64,000 bases of DNA from JACKJP01 sp050249695 (GCA_050249695.1 JBFWQA010000002.1:248001-312000); one strand, 5' to 3'; shown: positions 33,086 through 42,228, numbered from the stretch's first letter. A program made the numbers and translations. Notes: generated by a model not told the origin, from the letters alone.

Positions 33086-34474
33086 ATGATTTGGGAGAAG
33101 CTACTATCAAGTAAACGCCTTGGGATAGAAGATCATTCCCCTTCACCAAGAACCGGGCGATCCGAATACGAGGCTGATATCGATCGCATCATATTTTGCA
33201 GCTCCTTTCGGCGACTAGCTCGAAAGACACAGGTTCACCCGCTAGTCGCCAACGACCACGTTCACAATCGTCTCACGCATAGCATAGAGGTTTCCCGAGT
33301 TGGCCGCGCTTTGGGCAAGGCTCTTGGCGAGAGCCTCGCGAGAGATGAAGCGCTGGAAAATTTCCGGCTACCTTCAGGGAATTGCTCAGATGATCTAGCG
33401 GCAATAGTCCAAGCAGCTTGTCTCGCGCATGATCTTGGTAACCCACCTTTCGGGCACGCTGGCGAAGAGGCAATAATTCATTGGTTTGACCAGAACGCGG
33501 GAGAGTACACAAGATTTCTCCACGATGGGCAGGTTCAAGATATCACAAAGCTTGAAGGCAACGCACAAGGTTTCCGGATACTTACGCAGCTGGAAAATCA
33601 CTTGTTTGCTGGAGGCCTACGATTGACCTATGCGACCTTGGCTACGTTCCAAAAATACCCTTGGGCAAGCACCGAGCCCGAGAAAAAATTTGGCACTTAT
33701 CTTCCGGAGTTAAATATACTGCAGCGTATATTCTCTTCTCTGGAAATTCCAAGGACAGGGACTAAATGGTCTCGCCACCCCCTGGCATTTCTTGTCGAGG
33801 CCGCCGATGACATCTGTTATGCAATAATCGACATTGAAGATGCGGTAGAGTTAAAAATCTTAAATTTCTCTGATGCTTGTGACATACTATTGAAAATGTT
33901 TGACGCAGAAGAAAGGCGTAAACTGGAAAGTGAGTTTGCGCCATCCCAGATGCATCGAGTGAATTTCGCTCGCATCAGGGGCCCGGTGTTCGACCGCTCG
34001 ATTCAACAAATCATAGAAGGCTATGTAAGGAATATAGAAAAGATATTCGATGGCTCAGCAGGGTATAACGTTTTTGATTTCTTGGACAATGACAATCACG
34101 TAAAGCAAACGATCATCAGTGCAAAAAAATTAGGTCGAGAAAATTTCTACAATGACACTAGGAAAATAGAAATTGAAATAGGTTGCTACGCAACTTTTGA
34201 TACTCTTCTTAGAGAATTTTTTTCGGCGGCCCACAATGTGGCAACCGTTCTAAGCGAGGGCCAAGGCAATAAGGTTCTCTGGAAATCGGACCGAGTTCTC
34301 AAATTGCTCGGTGACCATGCACCGCGCGGCGACAATGCGCCACCTGATGGCTGGTCACGGCATCAGTGTTTTCGGCGCGTTTTGGATTTTGTATCGGGAA
34401 TGACTGACAACTACGCCATCTATGTAGCAAAACAGCTGCAAGGGTCTGGATTTTCGGGCGCACAAAGGCCCTGA
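33086..34474 (+). CDS. dGTPase-family HD-domain dNTP triphosphohydrolase (island gene)
   Basis: This 462-residue protein starts at the ATG at 33086 after GGAG. The Dgt signature is complete. DRIIFCSSFRRLARKTQVHP is followed by HNRLTHSIEVSRVGRALG with metal His65, AACLAHDLGNPPFGHAGEEA with the HD pair 115-116 and His124, and a later acidic ligand region EAADDICYAIIDIEDA. It hydrolyses dGTP or other dNTPs to nucleoside plus triphosphate. Base composition is clearly lower in GC than every neighbour and the codon use is AT-rich, indicating recent acquisition. It is a single-gene insertion between two lepA-end repeats. Anti-phage nucleotide depletion is a plausible role; housekeeping dNTP control is the alternative. 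Confidence 0.88.
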   Translation: MIWEKLLSSKRLGIEDHSPSPRTGRSEYEADIDRIIFCSSFRRLARKTQVHPLVANDHVHNRLTHSIEVSRVGRALGKALGESLARDEALENFRLPSGNCSDDLAAIVQAACLAHDLGNPPFGHAGEEAIIHWFDQNAGEYTRFLHDGQVQDITKLEGNAQGFRILTQLENHLFAGGLRLTYATLATFQKYPWASTEPEKKFGTYLPELNILQRIFSSLEIPRTGTKWSRHPLAFLVEAADDICYAIIDIEDAVELKILNFSDACDILLKMFDAEERRKLESEFAPSQMHRVNFARIRGPVFDRSIQQIIEGYVRNIEKIFDGSAGYNVFDFLDNDNHVKQTIISAKKLGRENFYNDTRKIEIEIGCYATFDTLLREFFSAAHNVATVLSEGQGNKVLWKSDRVLKLLGDHAPRGDNAPPDGWSRHQCFRRVLDFVSGMTDNYAIYVAKQLQGSGFSGAQRP

Positions 34475-34478
34475 CACG

Positions 34479-34593
34479 TCAATCGGCGGAACGACGCCGT
34501 CCCGGCGCGTCAGTCGTTCATCTTCAGCGCGGCGATGAAGGCTTCCTGCGGGATTTCGACCTTGCCGAACTGGCGCATGCGCTTCTTGCCCTC
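34479..34593. repeat. right lepA-end direct repeat of the dGTPase island
   Basis: This repeat covers the last 28 codons of intact lepA and 31 bases after its stop. The 85-bp core 34479-34563 matches 32876-32960 at 83 of 85 positions. It begins 5 bases after the dGTPase stop. The offset between the copies is 1603 bases, which defines the size of the inserted unit. Confidence 0.9.
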
Positions 34594-36312
34594 TTTCTGC
34601 TTTTCCAGCAGCTTGCGCTTTCGCGTGACATCGCCGCCATAGCATTTCGCCGTCACGTCCTTGCGCAGGGCGCGGATCGTCTCGCGGGCGATCACCTTGC
34701 CGCCGATCGCGGCCTGGATCGGAATCTGGAACATGTGCTGGGGGATCATGTCCTTGAGCTTCTCGCACATGGCGCGGCCGCGCTTTTCGGCCTGCGAGCG
34801 GTGGACGAGAATCGACAGCGCATCGACGGGCTCGGCATTGACCAGGATCTGCATCTTCACCAGATCGCCGGTCTTGTAGTCGGTCAGGTGATAGTCGAAG
34901 GACGCGTAGCCCTTGGATACCGATTTCAGCCGGTCGTAGAAATCGAACACGACCTCGTTGAGCGGCAGGTCGTAGACAACCATCGCGCGGTTGCCGACAT
35001 AGGAAAGATCGACCTGAACGCCGCGCCGGTCCTGACAGAGCTTGAGGATGGCGCCGAGATAGTCGTCCGGCGTCATGATCGTGGCGCGGATCCAGGGTTC
35101 GGCGATTTCCGCGATCTTGACGACATCGGGCATGTCGACCGGATTGTGGAGTTCCTTTTCGTCGCCATTGGTCAGCGTCAGACGGTAGACGACCGATGGC
35201 GCGGTGGCGATGAGATCGAGGTCGAATTCGCGCTCCAGCCGCTCCTGGATGATCTCCAGATGCAGCAAACCGAGGAACCCGCAGCGGAAGCCGAAGCCGA
35301 GCGCGGCCGACGTCTCCATCTCGAAGGAGAAACTCGCGTCGTTGAGGCGCAGCTTGCCCATGGCCGAGCGCAGATCCTCAAAATCGGCGGCGTCGACCGG
35401 AAAGAGACCGCAGAAGACGACCGGCTGCGCCGGCTTGAAGCCGGGCAACGCCTCGGCGCAGGGCTTGCGCTCGTCGGTGATCGTGTCGCCGACGCGCGTA
35501 TCGGCGACTTCCTTGATCGAGGCCGTGATGACGCCGATCTCGCCGGGCATCAGTTCGTCCTTGAGAAGAAGGCTGGGCGTCATCACGCCGATGCGATCGA
35601 TATCGTAGACCGCGCCGGTGCCCATCATCTTGATGCGCTGGCCCTTCCTCATGCGCCCGTCCACGACGCGCACGAGCACCATCACGCCGAGATAGGCATC
35701 GTACCAGCTGTCGACGAGCAGGGCCTTCAGCGGCTGATCGACATCGCCCTTCGGCGGCGGCAGGCGATGGACGATGGCTTCCAGCACCTCGTCGATGCCG
35801 AGCCCGGTCTTGGCGGAGACGAGCACCGCCTGCGACGCGTCGAGCCCGATCACATCCTCGATCTGCTGCCGGATCCTGTCCGGCTCGGCCGCCGGCAGGT
35901 CGATCTTGTTGAGGACGGGCACGATCTCGTGGTCGTTGTCGATGGCCTGATAGACATTGGCCAGCGTCTGCGCCTCGACGCCCTGCGAGGCGTCGACGAC
36001 GAGAAGCGAGCCTTCGCAGGCGGCGAGCGAGCGGGACACCTCATAGGCGAAATCGACATGACCGGGCGTGTCGATGAGGTTCAGCGTATATTCCTTGCCG
36101 TCCTTGGCCTTGTAGAGCAGGCGGACGGTCTGCGCCTTGATCGTGATGCCGCGCTCGCGCTCGATATCCATGGAATCGAGCACCTGTTCCTTCATCTCCC
36201 GTTCCGACAGCGTGCCGGTCGACTGGATCAGGCGGTCGGCGAGCGTCGACTTCCCGTGATCGATATGGGCGACGATCGAGAAGTTGCGGATATGGTCAAT
36301 GGTCTTTGTCAT
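34510..36312 (-). CDS. lepA: elongation factor 4 (LepA) GTPase
   Basis: This 600-residue translational GTPase starts at the ATG at 36312 (HIRNFSIVAHIDHGKSTLADRL; an ATG six codons earlier is possible). It carries the G1 motif AHIDHGKST, G3 DTPGHVDF, G4 NKIDLP, the EF-G-like C-domains and the LepA-specific C-terminal domain ending FGKVEIPQEAFIAALKMND. It acts on ribosomes during stalled or stressed translation. Its 3' end is one of the two repeats flanking the dGTPase gene, so the final codons may have been supplied by the inserted element. The protein itself is intact and full length. Confidence 0.97.
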   Translation of the reverse strand: MTKTIDHIRNFSIVAHIDHGKSTLADRLIQSTGTLSEREMKEQVLDSMDIERERGITIKAQTVRLLYKAKDGKEYTLNLIDTPGHVDFAYEVSRSLAACEGSLLVVDASQGVEAQTLANVYQAIDNDHEIVPVLNKIDLPAAEPDRIRQQIEDVIGLDASQAVLVSAKTGLGIDEVLEAIVHRLPPPKGDVDQPLKALLVDSWYDAYLGVMVLVRVVDGRMRKGQRIKMMGTGAVYDIDRIGVMTPSLLLKDELMPGEIGVITASIKEVADTRVGDTITDERKPCAEALPGFKPAQPVVFCGLFPVDAADFEDLRSAMGKLRLNDASFSFEMETSAALGFGFRCGFLGLLHLEIIQERLEREFDLDLIATAPSVVYRLTLTNGDEKELHNPVDMPDVVKIAEIAEPWIRATIMTPDDYLGAILKLCQDRRGVQVDLSYVGNRAMVVYDLPLNEVVFDFYDRLKSVSKGYASFDYHLTDYKTGDLVKMQILVNAEPVDALSILVHRSQAEKRGRAMCEKLKDMIPQHMFQIPIQAAIGGKVIARETIRALRKDVTAKCYGGDVTRKRKLLEKQKEGKKRMRQFGKVEIPQEAFIAALKMND

Positions 36313-36383
36313 CGCGGCGGGGTCTAGCACGGCTTGGCGTGAAGCGGAAAGCGGTTTGCGCCGCCGGGGAGCCGGAAACGAAA

Positions 36384-36408
36384 AGCCCGCGGGGCGAACC
36401 CGCGGGCT
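36384..36408 (-). terminator. rho-independent terminator of pckA
   Basis: AGCCCGCGGG (36384-36393) and CCCGCGGGCT (36399-36408) form a perfect 10-bp stem around GCGAA. On the leftward strand it is followed by TTTTCGTTT. It is 23 bases after the pckA stop. Confidence 0.85.
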
Positions 36409-36430
36409 CCCTCATAAACGGAGCGTGTTG

Positions 36431-38044
36431 CTATTCGGCCGCCTGGGCGAGCACCGGGGCGGCCAGCTTCACATCGGCATCCACATGCGCCTCGAACTTC
36501 ACGAAATTGTCCGCGAACATCGTGGCGAGCTTGGCGGCCTGAGCGTCGTAGGCGGCGCGGTCGGCCCAGGTGGAGCGCGGATCCAGGATCGCGCTGTCGA
36601 CGCCGCGAACGGCGACCGGCACCTCGAAGCCGAATACCGGATCGACGCGCATTTCAACATCGGCCAGCGAACCGTCGAGCGCGGCGGCCAGCAGCGCGCG
36701 GGTCGCCGCGATCGGCATGCGGCGGCCGACGCCGGCAACGCCGCCGGTCCAGCCGGTATTCACCAGCCAGCACGCCACGCTATGACGCGCGATCAGATCG
36801 CGCAGCAGATTGCCGTAGACAGAGGGGTGACGCGGCATGAAGGGCGCGCCGAAGCAGGTGGAGAAGGTGGCCTGAGGTTCGGTCACGCCTTTTTCGGTAC
36901 CCGCAACCTTCGCGGTATAGCCGGACAGGAAGTGATACATCGCCTGGCTCGGCGTGAGCCTGGCGATGGGCGGCATCACGCTGAACGCATCGCATGTCAG
37001 CATGATGATGTTGCGCGGACGCGCCGCGACCCCGGTCGCGCTGGCATTGGGAATGGCGTCCAGCGGATAGGCGCAACGGGTATTCTCGGTCAGGCGCCCG
37101 TCGTCGAAATCCGGCATGCGGGTGAGCGGATCGATGATCACGTTCTCCAGCACGGTGCCGAAGCGGCGCGTGGTGTTGTATATTTCGGGTTCGGCTTCCT
37201 CGGACAGCCGGATGGTCTTGGCGTAGCAACCGCCCTCGAAGTTGAATACGCCCCGCGACGACCAGCCATGCTCGTCATCGCCGATCAGCGTGCGGTTGGG
37301 GTCGGCCGAGAGCGTCGTCTTGCCGGTCCCCGACAGACCGAAGAACACGGCGACGTCGTCTCCTTCACCCGCATTGGCCGAACAGTGCATCGGCATCACG
37401 CCCTTCTCGGGCAGGATGTGATTGAGATAGGTGAAGACGGATTTCTTGATCTCGCCGGCATAGGACGTGCCGCCGATGAGGACGATGCGGCGGGAGAAAT
37501 CGACGGCAATGACCGTGTCGGTGCGGCAGCCATGTCGGACCGGATCGGCCTTGAAGCCCGGCAGATCGACGATCGTCATGTCGGGCACGAAGTCGCTGAG
37601 CTCTTCGGTGGCCGGGCGGATCAGCAGGTTGCGGATGAACAGCGCATGCCAGGCATAGTCGGTGAAAACGCGGACCCTGATCCGGTTTTCCGGATCGGCG
37701 CCGCCGTAAAGGTCCTGGGCATTCAGGGTCATGCCTTCGGCGAATGTCAGCATGTCCTGGTAGAGGGTTTCGAACTTCTCCGGGGCCATGGGCTTGTTGT
37801 TGTCCCACCAGACGACCGGGTCGGTTGCCGTGTCGCGGACGATGAACTTGTCCTGCGCGGACCGCCCCGTGTGCTGGCCGGTCTCGACCGCGAAGGCGCC
37901 ATGCGCCGTCAGCTGCCCTTCGCCCCGCGCGGTCGCCCGCTCCACGAGAATGGCGGCGATATCGTTCCAATGGACGCCGGCAAGATTGCGGAAGCCGAAA
38001 GTATCAGCGCCGCATGCGCTGTTGCGCAGCCCTGTCTCTTTCAC
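36431..38044 (-). CDS. pckA: phosphoenolpyruvate carboxykinase (ATP)
   Basis: This 537-residue enzyme starts at GTG (38044) behind AGGAG. The kinase P-loop FFGLSGTGKTTLSADPNR, TGRSAQDKFIVRD, IRNLLIRP and LNTGWTGG are all in place. It converts oxaloacetate and ATP to PEP and CO2, the first step of gluconeogenesis from organic acids. In Agrobacterium-type genomes pckA lies divergently beside chvI-chvG and responds to that system. Here one extra gene (38251) separates them. The 206 bases upstream (38045-38250) are its promoter region, without boxes I can name. Confidence 0.97.
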   Translation of the reverse strand: MKETGLRNSACGADTFGFRNLAGVHWNDIAAILVERATARGEGQLTAHGAFAVETGQHTGRSAQDKFIVRDTATDPVVWWDNNKPMAPEKFETLYQDMLTFAEGMTLNAQDLYGGADPENRIRVRVFTDYAWHALFIRNLLIRPATEELSDFVPDMTIVDLPGFKADPVRHGCRTDTVIAVDFSRRIVLIGGTSYAGEIKKSVFTYLNHILPEKGVMPMHCSANAGEGDDVAVFFGLSGTGKTTLSADPNRTLIGDDEHGWSSRGVFNFEGGCYAKTIRLSEEAEPEIYNTTRRFGTVLENVIIDPLTRMPDFDDGRLTENTRCAYPLDAIPNASATGVAARPRNIIMLTCDAFSVMPPIARLTPSQAMYHFLSGYTAKVAGTEKGVTEPQATFSTCFGAPFMPRHPSVYGNLLRDLIARHSVACWLVNTGWTGGVAGVGRRMPIAATRALLAAALDGSLADVEMRVDPVFGFEVPVAVRGVDSAILDPRSTWADRAAYDAQAAKLATMFADNFVKFEAHVDADVKLAAPVLAQAAE

Positions 38045-38250
38045 CTGAGTATCACTCCTGATCGTTCGATCGCCTGATGACGCGCCGGCAGGCCTCTAAC
38101 GTCGGTCGTTGGCAAAAGGTTCTCAAGCGCCCCTGCGTGCGACCGCGCATCCCCCCTAAAGAAATCGGGCCATCCTTTACGTTACCATTTTGTCTGCCGC
38201 AAGGGAGTCGTTTGTCGCATCCGCGTCACAAATCCTGACACCAGGGTAAA

Positions 38251-38970
38251 TCAGCGTGAGCGGTCCCGCGCCCGGTCGGCCATCTCCTTGAGAATCGCGC
38301 GCAAGGCGGCCGGCGAATCGACGGGGACGGGAAAGCGGATATGGCAGACGCCGGCGGTGCCGATGAGCGTCATTCCGGTCGTGTCGGCGCCGGCGCAGCG
38401 CCAGTCCTGCCCTTCAAGCCCCGCATAGTGGCGCGCGTAGAGACTCATCGCATCACGATGGTCCTCGTTCATATGCGCGATGATGCCGGCCTGCGCGGCG
38501 CTGAGTGCCGCTATGCGCGGCGCAAGCAGATCGGCCGGTTCCACGCCGGTGATCCGGCCGAAGCCCGCGACCAGATGGCAGGCCGTGACCTCAAGGCGCC
38601 AGAAGGCGAAATCGGCAAAGCCGGCATATTGTCCGGCGGCCGGATGATGGGCGAGGTACCGCGGCGCCGCCGCGCCGCCATCCATACGCACAGCCCGTCC
38701 GCGCAGCGATATGCGCGGGCGCACCAGCGCGGGTCCGGCGCCCTCGCGGCGGTCGAGCAGGAGCGCCGCACGGGCATCGCGCTCCAGATTCCTAGTATGA
38801 AGCGCAAGGCGCGACAGAAGCATGACGGGCGCGCCGTCGTCGTCGCTCGCCACCTCCACCAGGGATGGGAAAGGACCGCCCGCCTCGTCGAGAGTCGCCA
38901 GTGAGCCCACGAGGCTGGTGCGGAGCAGATCGCGCGCCGTCGCCAGCGGATCGAAATCGTCACCGGACAT
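38251..38970 (-). CDS. FMN-binding split-barrel (HugZ/PNPOx-like) protein with DUF2470-type domain
   Basis: This 239-residue protein starts at the ATG at 38970 after AGGAGG. An N-terminal pyridoxamine-phosphate-oxidase-like barrel (SLVGSLATLDEAGGPFPSLVEVAS, VMLLSRLALHTRNLERDARAALLLD) is joined to a C-terminal domain beginning AAQAGIIAHMNEDHRDAMSLYARHYAG. The HMNEDH pattern is typical of the HugZ/DUF2470 group, some members of which bind or degrade haem. It is not pyridoxine synthesis pdxH. It stands between pckA and the chvI promoter region (38971-39185) on the pckA strand. Function in haem or redox metabolism is inferred only. Confidence 0.82.
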   Translation of the reverse strand: MSGDDFDPLATARDLLRTSLVGSLATLDEAGGPFPSLVEVASDDDGAPVMLLSRLALHTRNLERDARAALLLDRREGAGPALVRPRISLRGRAVRMDGGAAAPRYLAHHPAAGQYAGFADFAFWRLEVTACHLVAGFGRITGVEPADLLAPRIAALSAAQAGIIAHMNEDHRDAMSLYARHYAGLEGQDWRCAGADTTGMTLIGTAGVCHIRFPVPVDSPAALRAILKEMADRARDRSR

Positions 38971-39185
38971 CACCCCTTGCCTCCTCACCGGCCGGCGGCG
39001 GCCCGGTCCGTCCGCGTTTCCATTTACAGCGCAATTGGATAGGCTTGCCCAATCTGCCGGCGATACCTATCTGCTGCCGGACGCGCGGATTGCCTTAATT
39101 TCGCCGATGATTGCCGCGCAAGAAGGCGCTGACCGATTGCTACGATGCCCGAACACAATAACAACGGCAACTGCCCGGAGGCTCC

Positions 39186-39884
39186 ATGCCGACAATCGCC
39201 CTGGTCGATGATGACCGCAACATCCTGACTTCCGTGTCGATGGCGCTGGAAGCGGAAGGCTATCGCATCCAGACGTATACGGACGGTGCTTCCGCGCTGG
39301 ACGGGCTGAAGATCGCGCCGGTGGATCTGGCGATCCTCGACATCAAGATGCCGCGCATGGATGGCATGGAGCTTCTTCGGCGGCTGCGGCAGAAATCCGA
39401 GCTTCCGGTGATCTTCCTGACGTCGAAGGACGATGAGATCGACGAATTGTTCGGCCTCAAGATGGGCGCCGACGATTTCATCAAGAAGCCGTTCTCGCAG
39501 CGCCTGCTCGTGGAGCGCGTGCGGGCGGTCCTGCGCCGCGCGGCGAGCCGCGAGCCGGGCGCTGCGCCGACGGAAAGCGCCAAGGCGCTGGAACGCGGCC
39601 AGCTGCTCATGGATTCCGAACGCCACACCTGCACCTGGGGCGGAAAGCCGGTGACGCTCACGGTCACCGAATTTCTCATTCTCCAGGCGCTTGCGCAGCG
39701 GCCCGGCGTGGTGAAGAGCAGGAACGCCCTCATGGACGCGGCCTATTCGGACGAGATCTATGTCGACGACCGGACGATCGACAGTCACATCAAGCGGCTG
39801 CGCAAGAAATTCAAGGCGGTGGACGACAGTTTCGATATGATCGAAACGTTGTATGGCGTCGGCTACAGGTTCCGCGAAACCTGA
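39186..39884 (+). CDS. chvI: two-component response regulator ChvI (OmpR family)
   Basis: This 232-residue protein starts at the ATG at 39186 after CGGAGG. The receiver domain has VDDDRN, phosphoacceptor Asp in LAILDIKMPRMDG near residue 52, FLTSKDDE and the KKPFS lysine. An OmpR-type winged helix follows (TEFLILQALAQRPG, VDDRTIDSHIKRLRKKF, ETLYGVGYRF). Sequence and synteny with chvG, hprK and pckA identify ChvI, an acid- and envelope-responsive regulator of polysaccharide, motility and metabolism in Hyphomicrobiales. It is 67 bases upstream of chvG. Confidence 0.95.
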   Translation: MPTIALVDDDRNILTSVSMALEAEGYRIQTYTDGASALDGLKIAPVDLAILDIKMPRMDGMELLRRLRQKSELPVIFLTSKDDEIDELFGLKMGADDFIKKPFSQRLLVERVRAVLRRAASREPGAAPTESAKALERGQLLMDSERHTCTWGGKPVTLTVTEFLILQALAQRPGVVKSRNALMDAAYSDEIYVDDRTIDSHIKRLRKKFKAVDDSFDMIETLYGVGYRFRET

Positions 39885-39951
39885 TACCGGCGCTCGGGAT
39901 CCGGGGTCGGCGGACATCGGAACCTGAACACCAAGCGCCGCACGGACCGCA

Positions 39952-41718
39952 ATGGCAACACAGAGCGAATGGGCAGAGCCGAAGCGCGCCTCCGCCGAAG
40001 AGACGGGGGCGGAGGGGAACCGTGCCTCCATCCTCCGGCGGCTCGTCGACACGACCTTCTCCAGCCTGACCCGCCGCATCATCGCGCTGAACCTCGTGGG
40101 GCTCTTCGTGATGGTGATGGGCATCCTCTTCCTCAACCAGTTCCGCGAGGGACTGACCGATGCGCGGGTGCAGAGCCTGCTGACGCAGGGCGAGATCATC
40201 GCCGGCGCCATCGCCGCGTCCGCGACCGTCGAACTCGACAGCGTCACCATCGACCCCAACAAGCTGCTTGAGCTCGGCGCCGGCGACAGTCTCGCGCCGA
40301 CCGACCAGCAGCTCGGCCTGATCGACTTTCCGATCAATCCCGAACAGGTCGCGCCGGTGCTCAGGCGGCTGATCTCGCCGACCCGCACCCGCGCCCGCAT
40401 CTATGACCGCGAGGGCGTGCTGATCCTCGATTCACGCCATCTCTACAGCCAGGGACAGGTGCTGCGGTTCGATCTGCCGCCGCCGGACGCGGCGCAGCCA
40501 CCCTGGTACCGCCAGTTGTGGCGCGCGATCCGGGCGCGGTTCCGCCGCGGCGACCTGCCGGTCTATCAGGAACTCGGGCCGACGGAAGGGCGCGACTATC
40601 CGGAAGTGTCGGCCTCGCTCAAGGGGCAGCAGGCCTCGGTCGTCAGGGTCAACGACCTCGGCGAGATCGTCGTTTCCGTGGCCGTGCCGATCCAGCGTTT
40701 CCGCACCGTGCTCGGATCGCTGATGCTCTCCACGCAAGGTGCCGATATCGACAATATCGTGCGCGCGGAGCGTTACGCGATCCTGCGCATCTTCGCCATG
40801 GCGGCGCTGGTGACGACGCTTCTATCCTGGCTGCTGGCCAGCACGATCGCCGGGCCGGTGCACCGGCTGGCGGCCGCCGCCGAACGGGTTCGGCACGGCA
40901 AGAAGGGCCGGGAGCGAATCCCGGGCTTCGAGGGGCGGCGAGACGAGATCGGCCATCTGGCGCACGCGCTGGATGACATGACCCAGGCACTCTATACGCG
41001 CATCGAGGCCATCGAACGGTTCGCCGCCGACGTCGCCCACGAACTGAAGAACCCGCTGACCTCGCTGCGCAGCGCAATCGAAACGCTGCCGCTGGTGAAA
41101 TCGAAGCAGGACCGCGACCGTCTGCTCGCGGTCATCCATCACGACATCAGGCGTCTGGACCGTCTCATCAGCGACATTTCGGATGCGTCGCGTCTGGACG
41201 CGGAACTCGCGCGCGAGGATGCCGAGCCCGTCGACATCGGCAAACTGCTCGATGCCGTCGTCGGCATGTCGCGGGATCTGGCCGAAAAGAGCGGCGTCTC
41301 GATCGCGCTGACGAATGTACGCGTCAAGGGAGACAGCATGCCGCTCCTCGTCGAAGGGCATGACAGCCGCCTCGCGCAGGTCGTCACCAATCTGATCGAC
41401 AACGCCGTCTCCTTCTCGCCGGAAGGCGGAGAGGTGCGGATCAGGGCGCGGCGGCGCGGCGAGAATATCGAGATCACGGTGGACGACGACGGCCCGGGCA
41501 TACCGGAGGGTAATCTGGAGCGGATATTCCAGCGCTTCTACACCGACCGGGCCGACCGGTCCGGCTTCGGCCAGAATTCCGGTCTCGGACTGTCGATCTC
41601 AAAGCAGATCGTCGAAGCCCATGACGGCAGCATCAGGGCCGAGAACCGTTTCGAGGGGGGCGGGGTCAAGGGCGCGCGCTTCACCGTGCTGCTGCCCGCC
41701 GCCGCGCCGGCGGACTGA
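39952..41718 (+). CDS. chvG: sensor histidine kinase ChvG (ExoS)
   Basis: This 588-residue membrane kinase has helix 1 IIALNLVGLFVMVMGILFL near residue 43, a periplasmic sensor of about 220 residues, and helix 2 IFAMAALVTTLLSWLLAS near residue 283, followed by HAMP (GPVHRLAAAAERVRHG). The phosphoacceptor His is in FAADVAHELKNPLTSLRSA. An ATPase region carries NLIDNAVSFSPEGG, DDDGPGIPEGNLERIFQRFY and GLGLSISKQIV. It phosphorylates ChvI, and in relatives is held inactive by periplasmic ExoR under neutral conditions. No exoR is in the window. Confidence 0.94.
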   Translation: MATQSEWAEPKRASAEETGAEGNRASILRRLVDTTFSSLTRRIIALNLVGLFVMVMGILFLNQFREGLTDARVQSLLTQGEIIAGAIAASATVELDSVTIDPNKLLELGAGDSLAPTDQQLGLIDFPINPEQVAPVLRRLISPTRTRARIYDREGVLILDSRHLYSQGQVLRFDLPPPDAAQPPWYRQLWRAIRARFRRGDLPVYQELGPTEGRDYPEVSASLKGQQASVVRVNDLGEIVVSVAVPIQRFRTVLGSLMLSTQGADIDNIVRAERYAILRIFAMAALVTTLLSWLLASTIAGPVHRLAAAAERVRHGKKGRERIPGFEGRRDEIGHLAHALDDMTQALYTRIEAIERFAADVAHELKNPLTSLRSAIETLPLVKSKQDRDRLLAVIHHDIRRLDRLISDISDASRLDAELAREDAEPVDIGKLLDAVVGMSRDLAEKSGVSIALTNVRVKGDSMPLLVEGHDSRLAQVVTNLIDNAVSFSPEGGEVRIRARRRGENIEITVDDDGPGIPEGNLERIFQRFYTDRADRSGFGQNSGLGLSISKQIVEAHDGSIRAENRFEGGGVKGARFTVLLPAAAPAD

Positions 41719-41733
41719 GACGGGCCGCTTTAG

Positions 41734-42228
41734 ATGAGTGCCGACGACGACACGATCCACGCGACGGCGGTCACCATCGGCGAGAAAGCCGTGATCCTGC
41801 GCGGGCCCGCGGGGAGCGGCAAGTCGCGGCTGGCGCTCGCGATCATCAATCGCGGCACGCCCGGCAGGGCGCACATGCTGATCGGCGACGACCGCGTCCA
41901 CGCGCGCGCAGCGCATGGTCGCCTTGTCGTCCGCGGACACGACCGGATCGCTGGACTTATCGAATTGCGCGGCGCCGGCATCATCAGCCTGCCCTTTCTG
42001 CCCCGGGCCGTCGCGGGCCTGATCGTCGATTGCCACCCGGCGCCGGAACGGCTTCCCGACGGAGCGTCATTATGGGCGGAGATCGGGGGCGTCAAATTGC
42101 CGCGGGCCTTCGTCGATCCCGCCGCCGGCGACGCGGCCGACCGCGTCATCACCCTGAGCACCGTCGCCCGCGATCCGCAGGCCTGGGAAAGGCTCGGCGA
42201 CCCAACCCTTTTTGAGCCTGAAACCTGA
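41734..42228 (+). CDS. hprK: HPr kinase/phosphorylase, short alphaproteobacterial form
   Basis: This 164-residue protein corresponds to the C-terminal catalytic domain of HprK only, as usual in alphaproteobacteria. It has Walker A LRGPAGSGKSRLALAI near residues 28-43, VHARAAHGRLVVRG, the acidic GAGIISLPF region and a PERLPDGASLW end. It phosphorylates a serine of HPr. It lies 15 bases after chvG and upstream of EIIA and HPr. The 199 bases following (42229-42427) hold no gene I can find, although many relatives have rapZ there. Confidence 0.9.
   Translation: MSADDDTIHATAVTIGEKAVILRGPAGSGKSRLALAIINRGTPGRAHMLIGDDRVHARAAHGRLVVRGHDRIAGLIELRGAGIISLPFLPRAVAGLIVDCHPAPERLPDGASLWAEIGGVKLPRAFVDPAAGDAADRVITLSTVARDPQAWERLGDPTLFEPET

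Noticed and set aside
32992..34478. An integrase, excisionase or second cargo gene accompanying the dGTPase
   Set aside because: Both strands were read. No frame of useful length with recombinase motifs was found; only the dGTPase gene is present.
39031..39056. Inverted repeat ATTGG-N10-CCAAT upstream of chvI as an operator
   Set aside because: Only five base pairs and no second copy; too weak to report as a feature.
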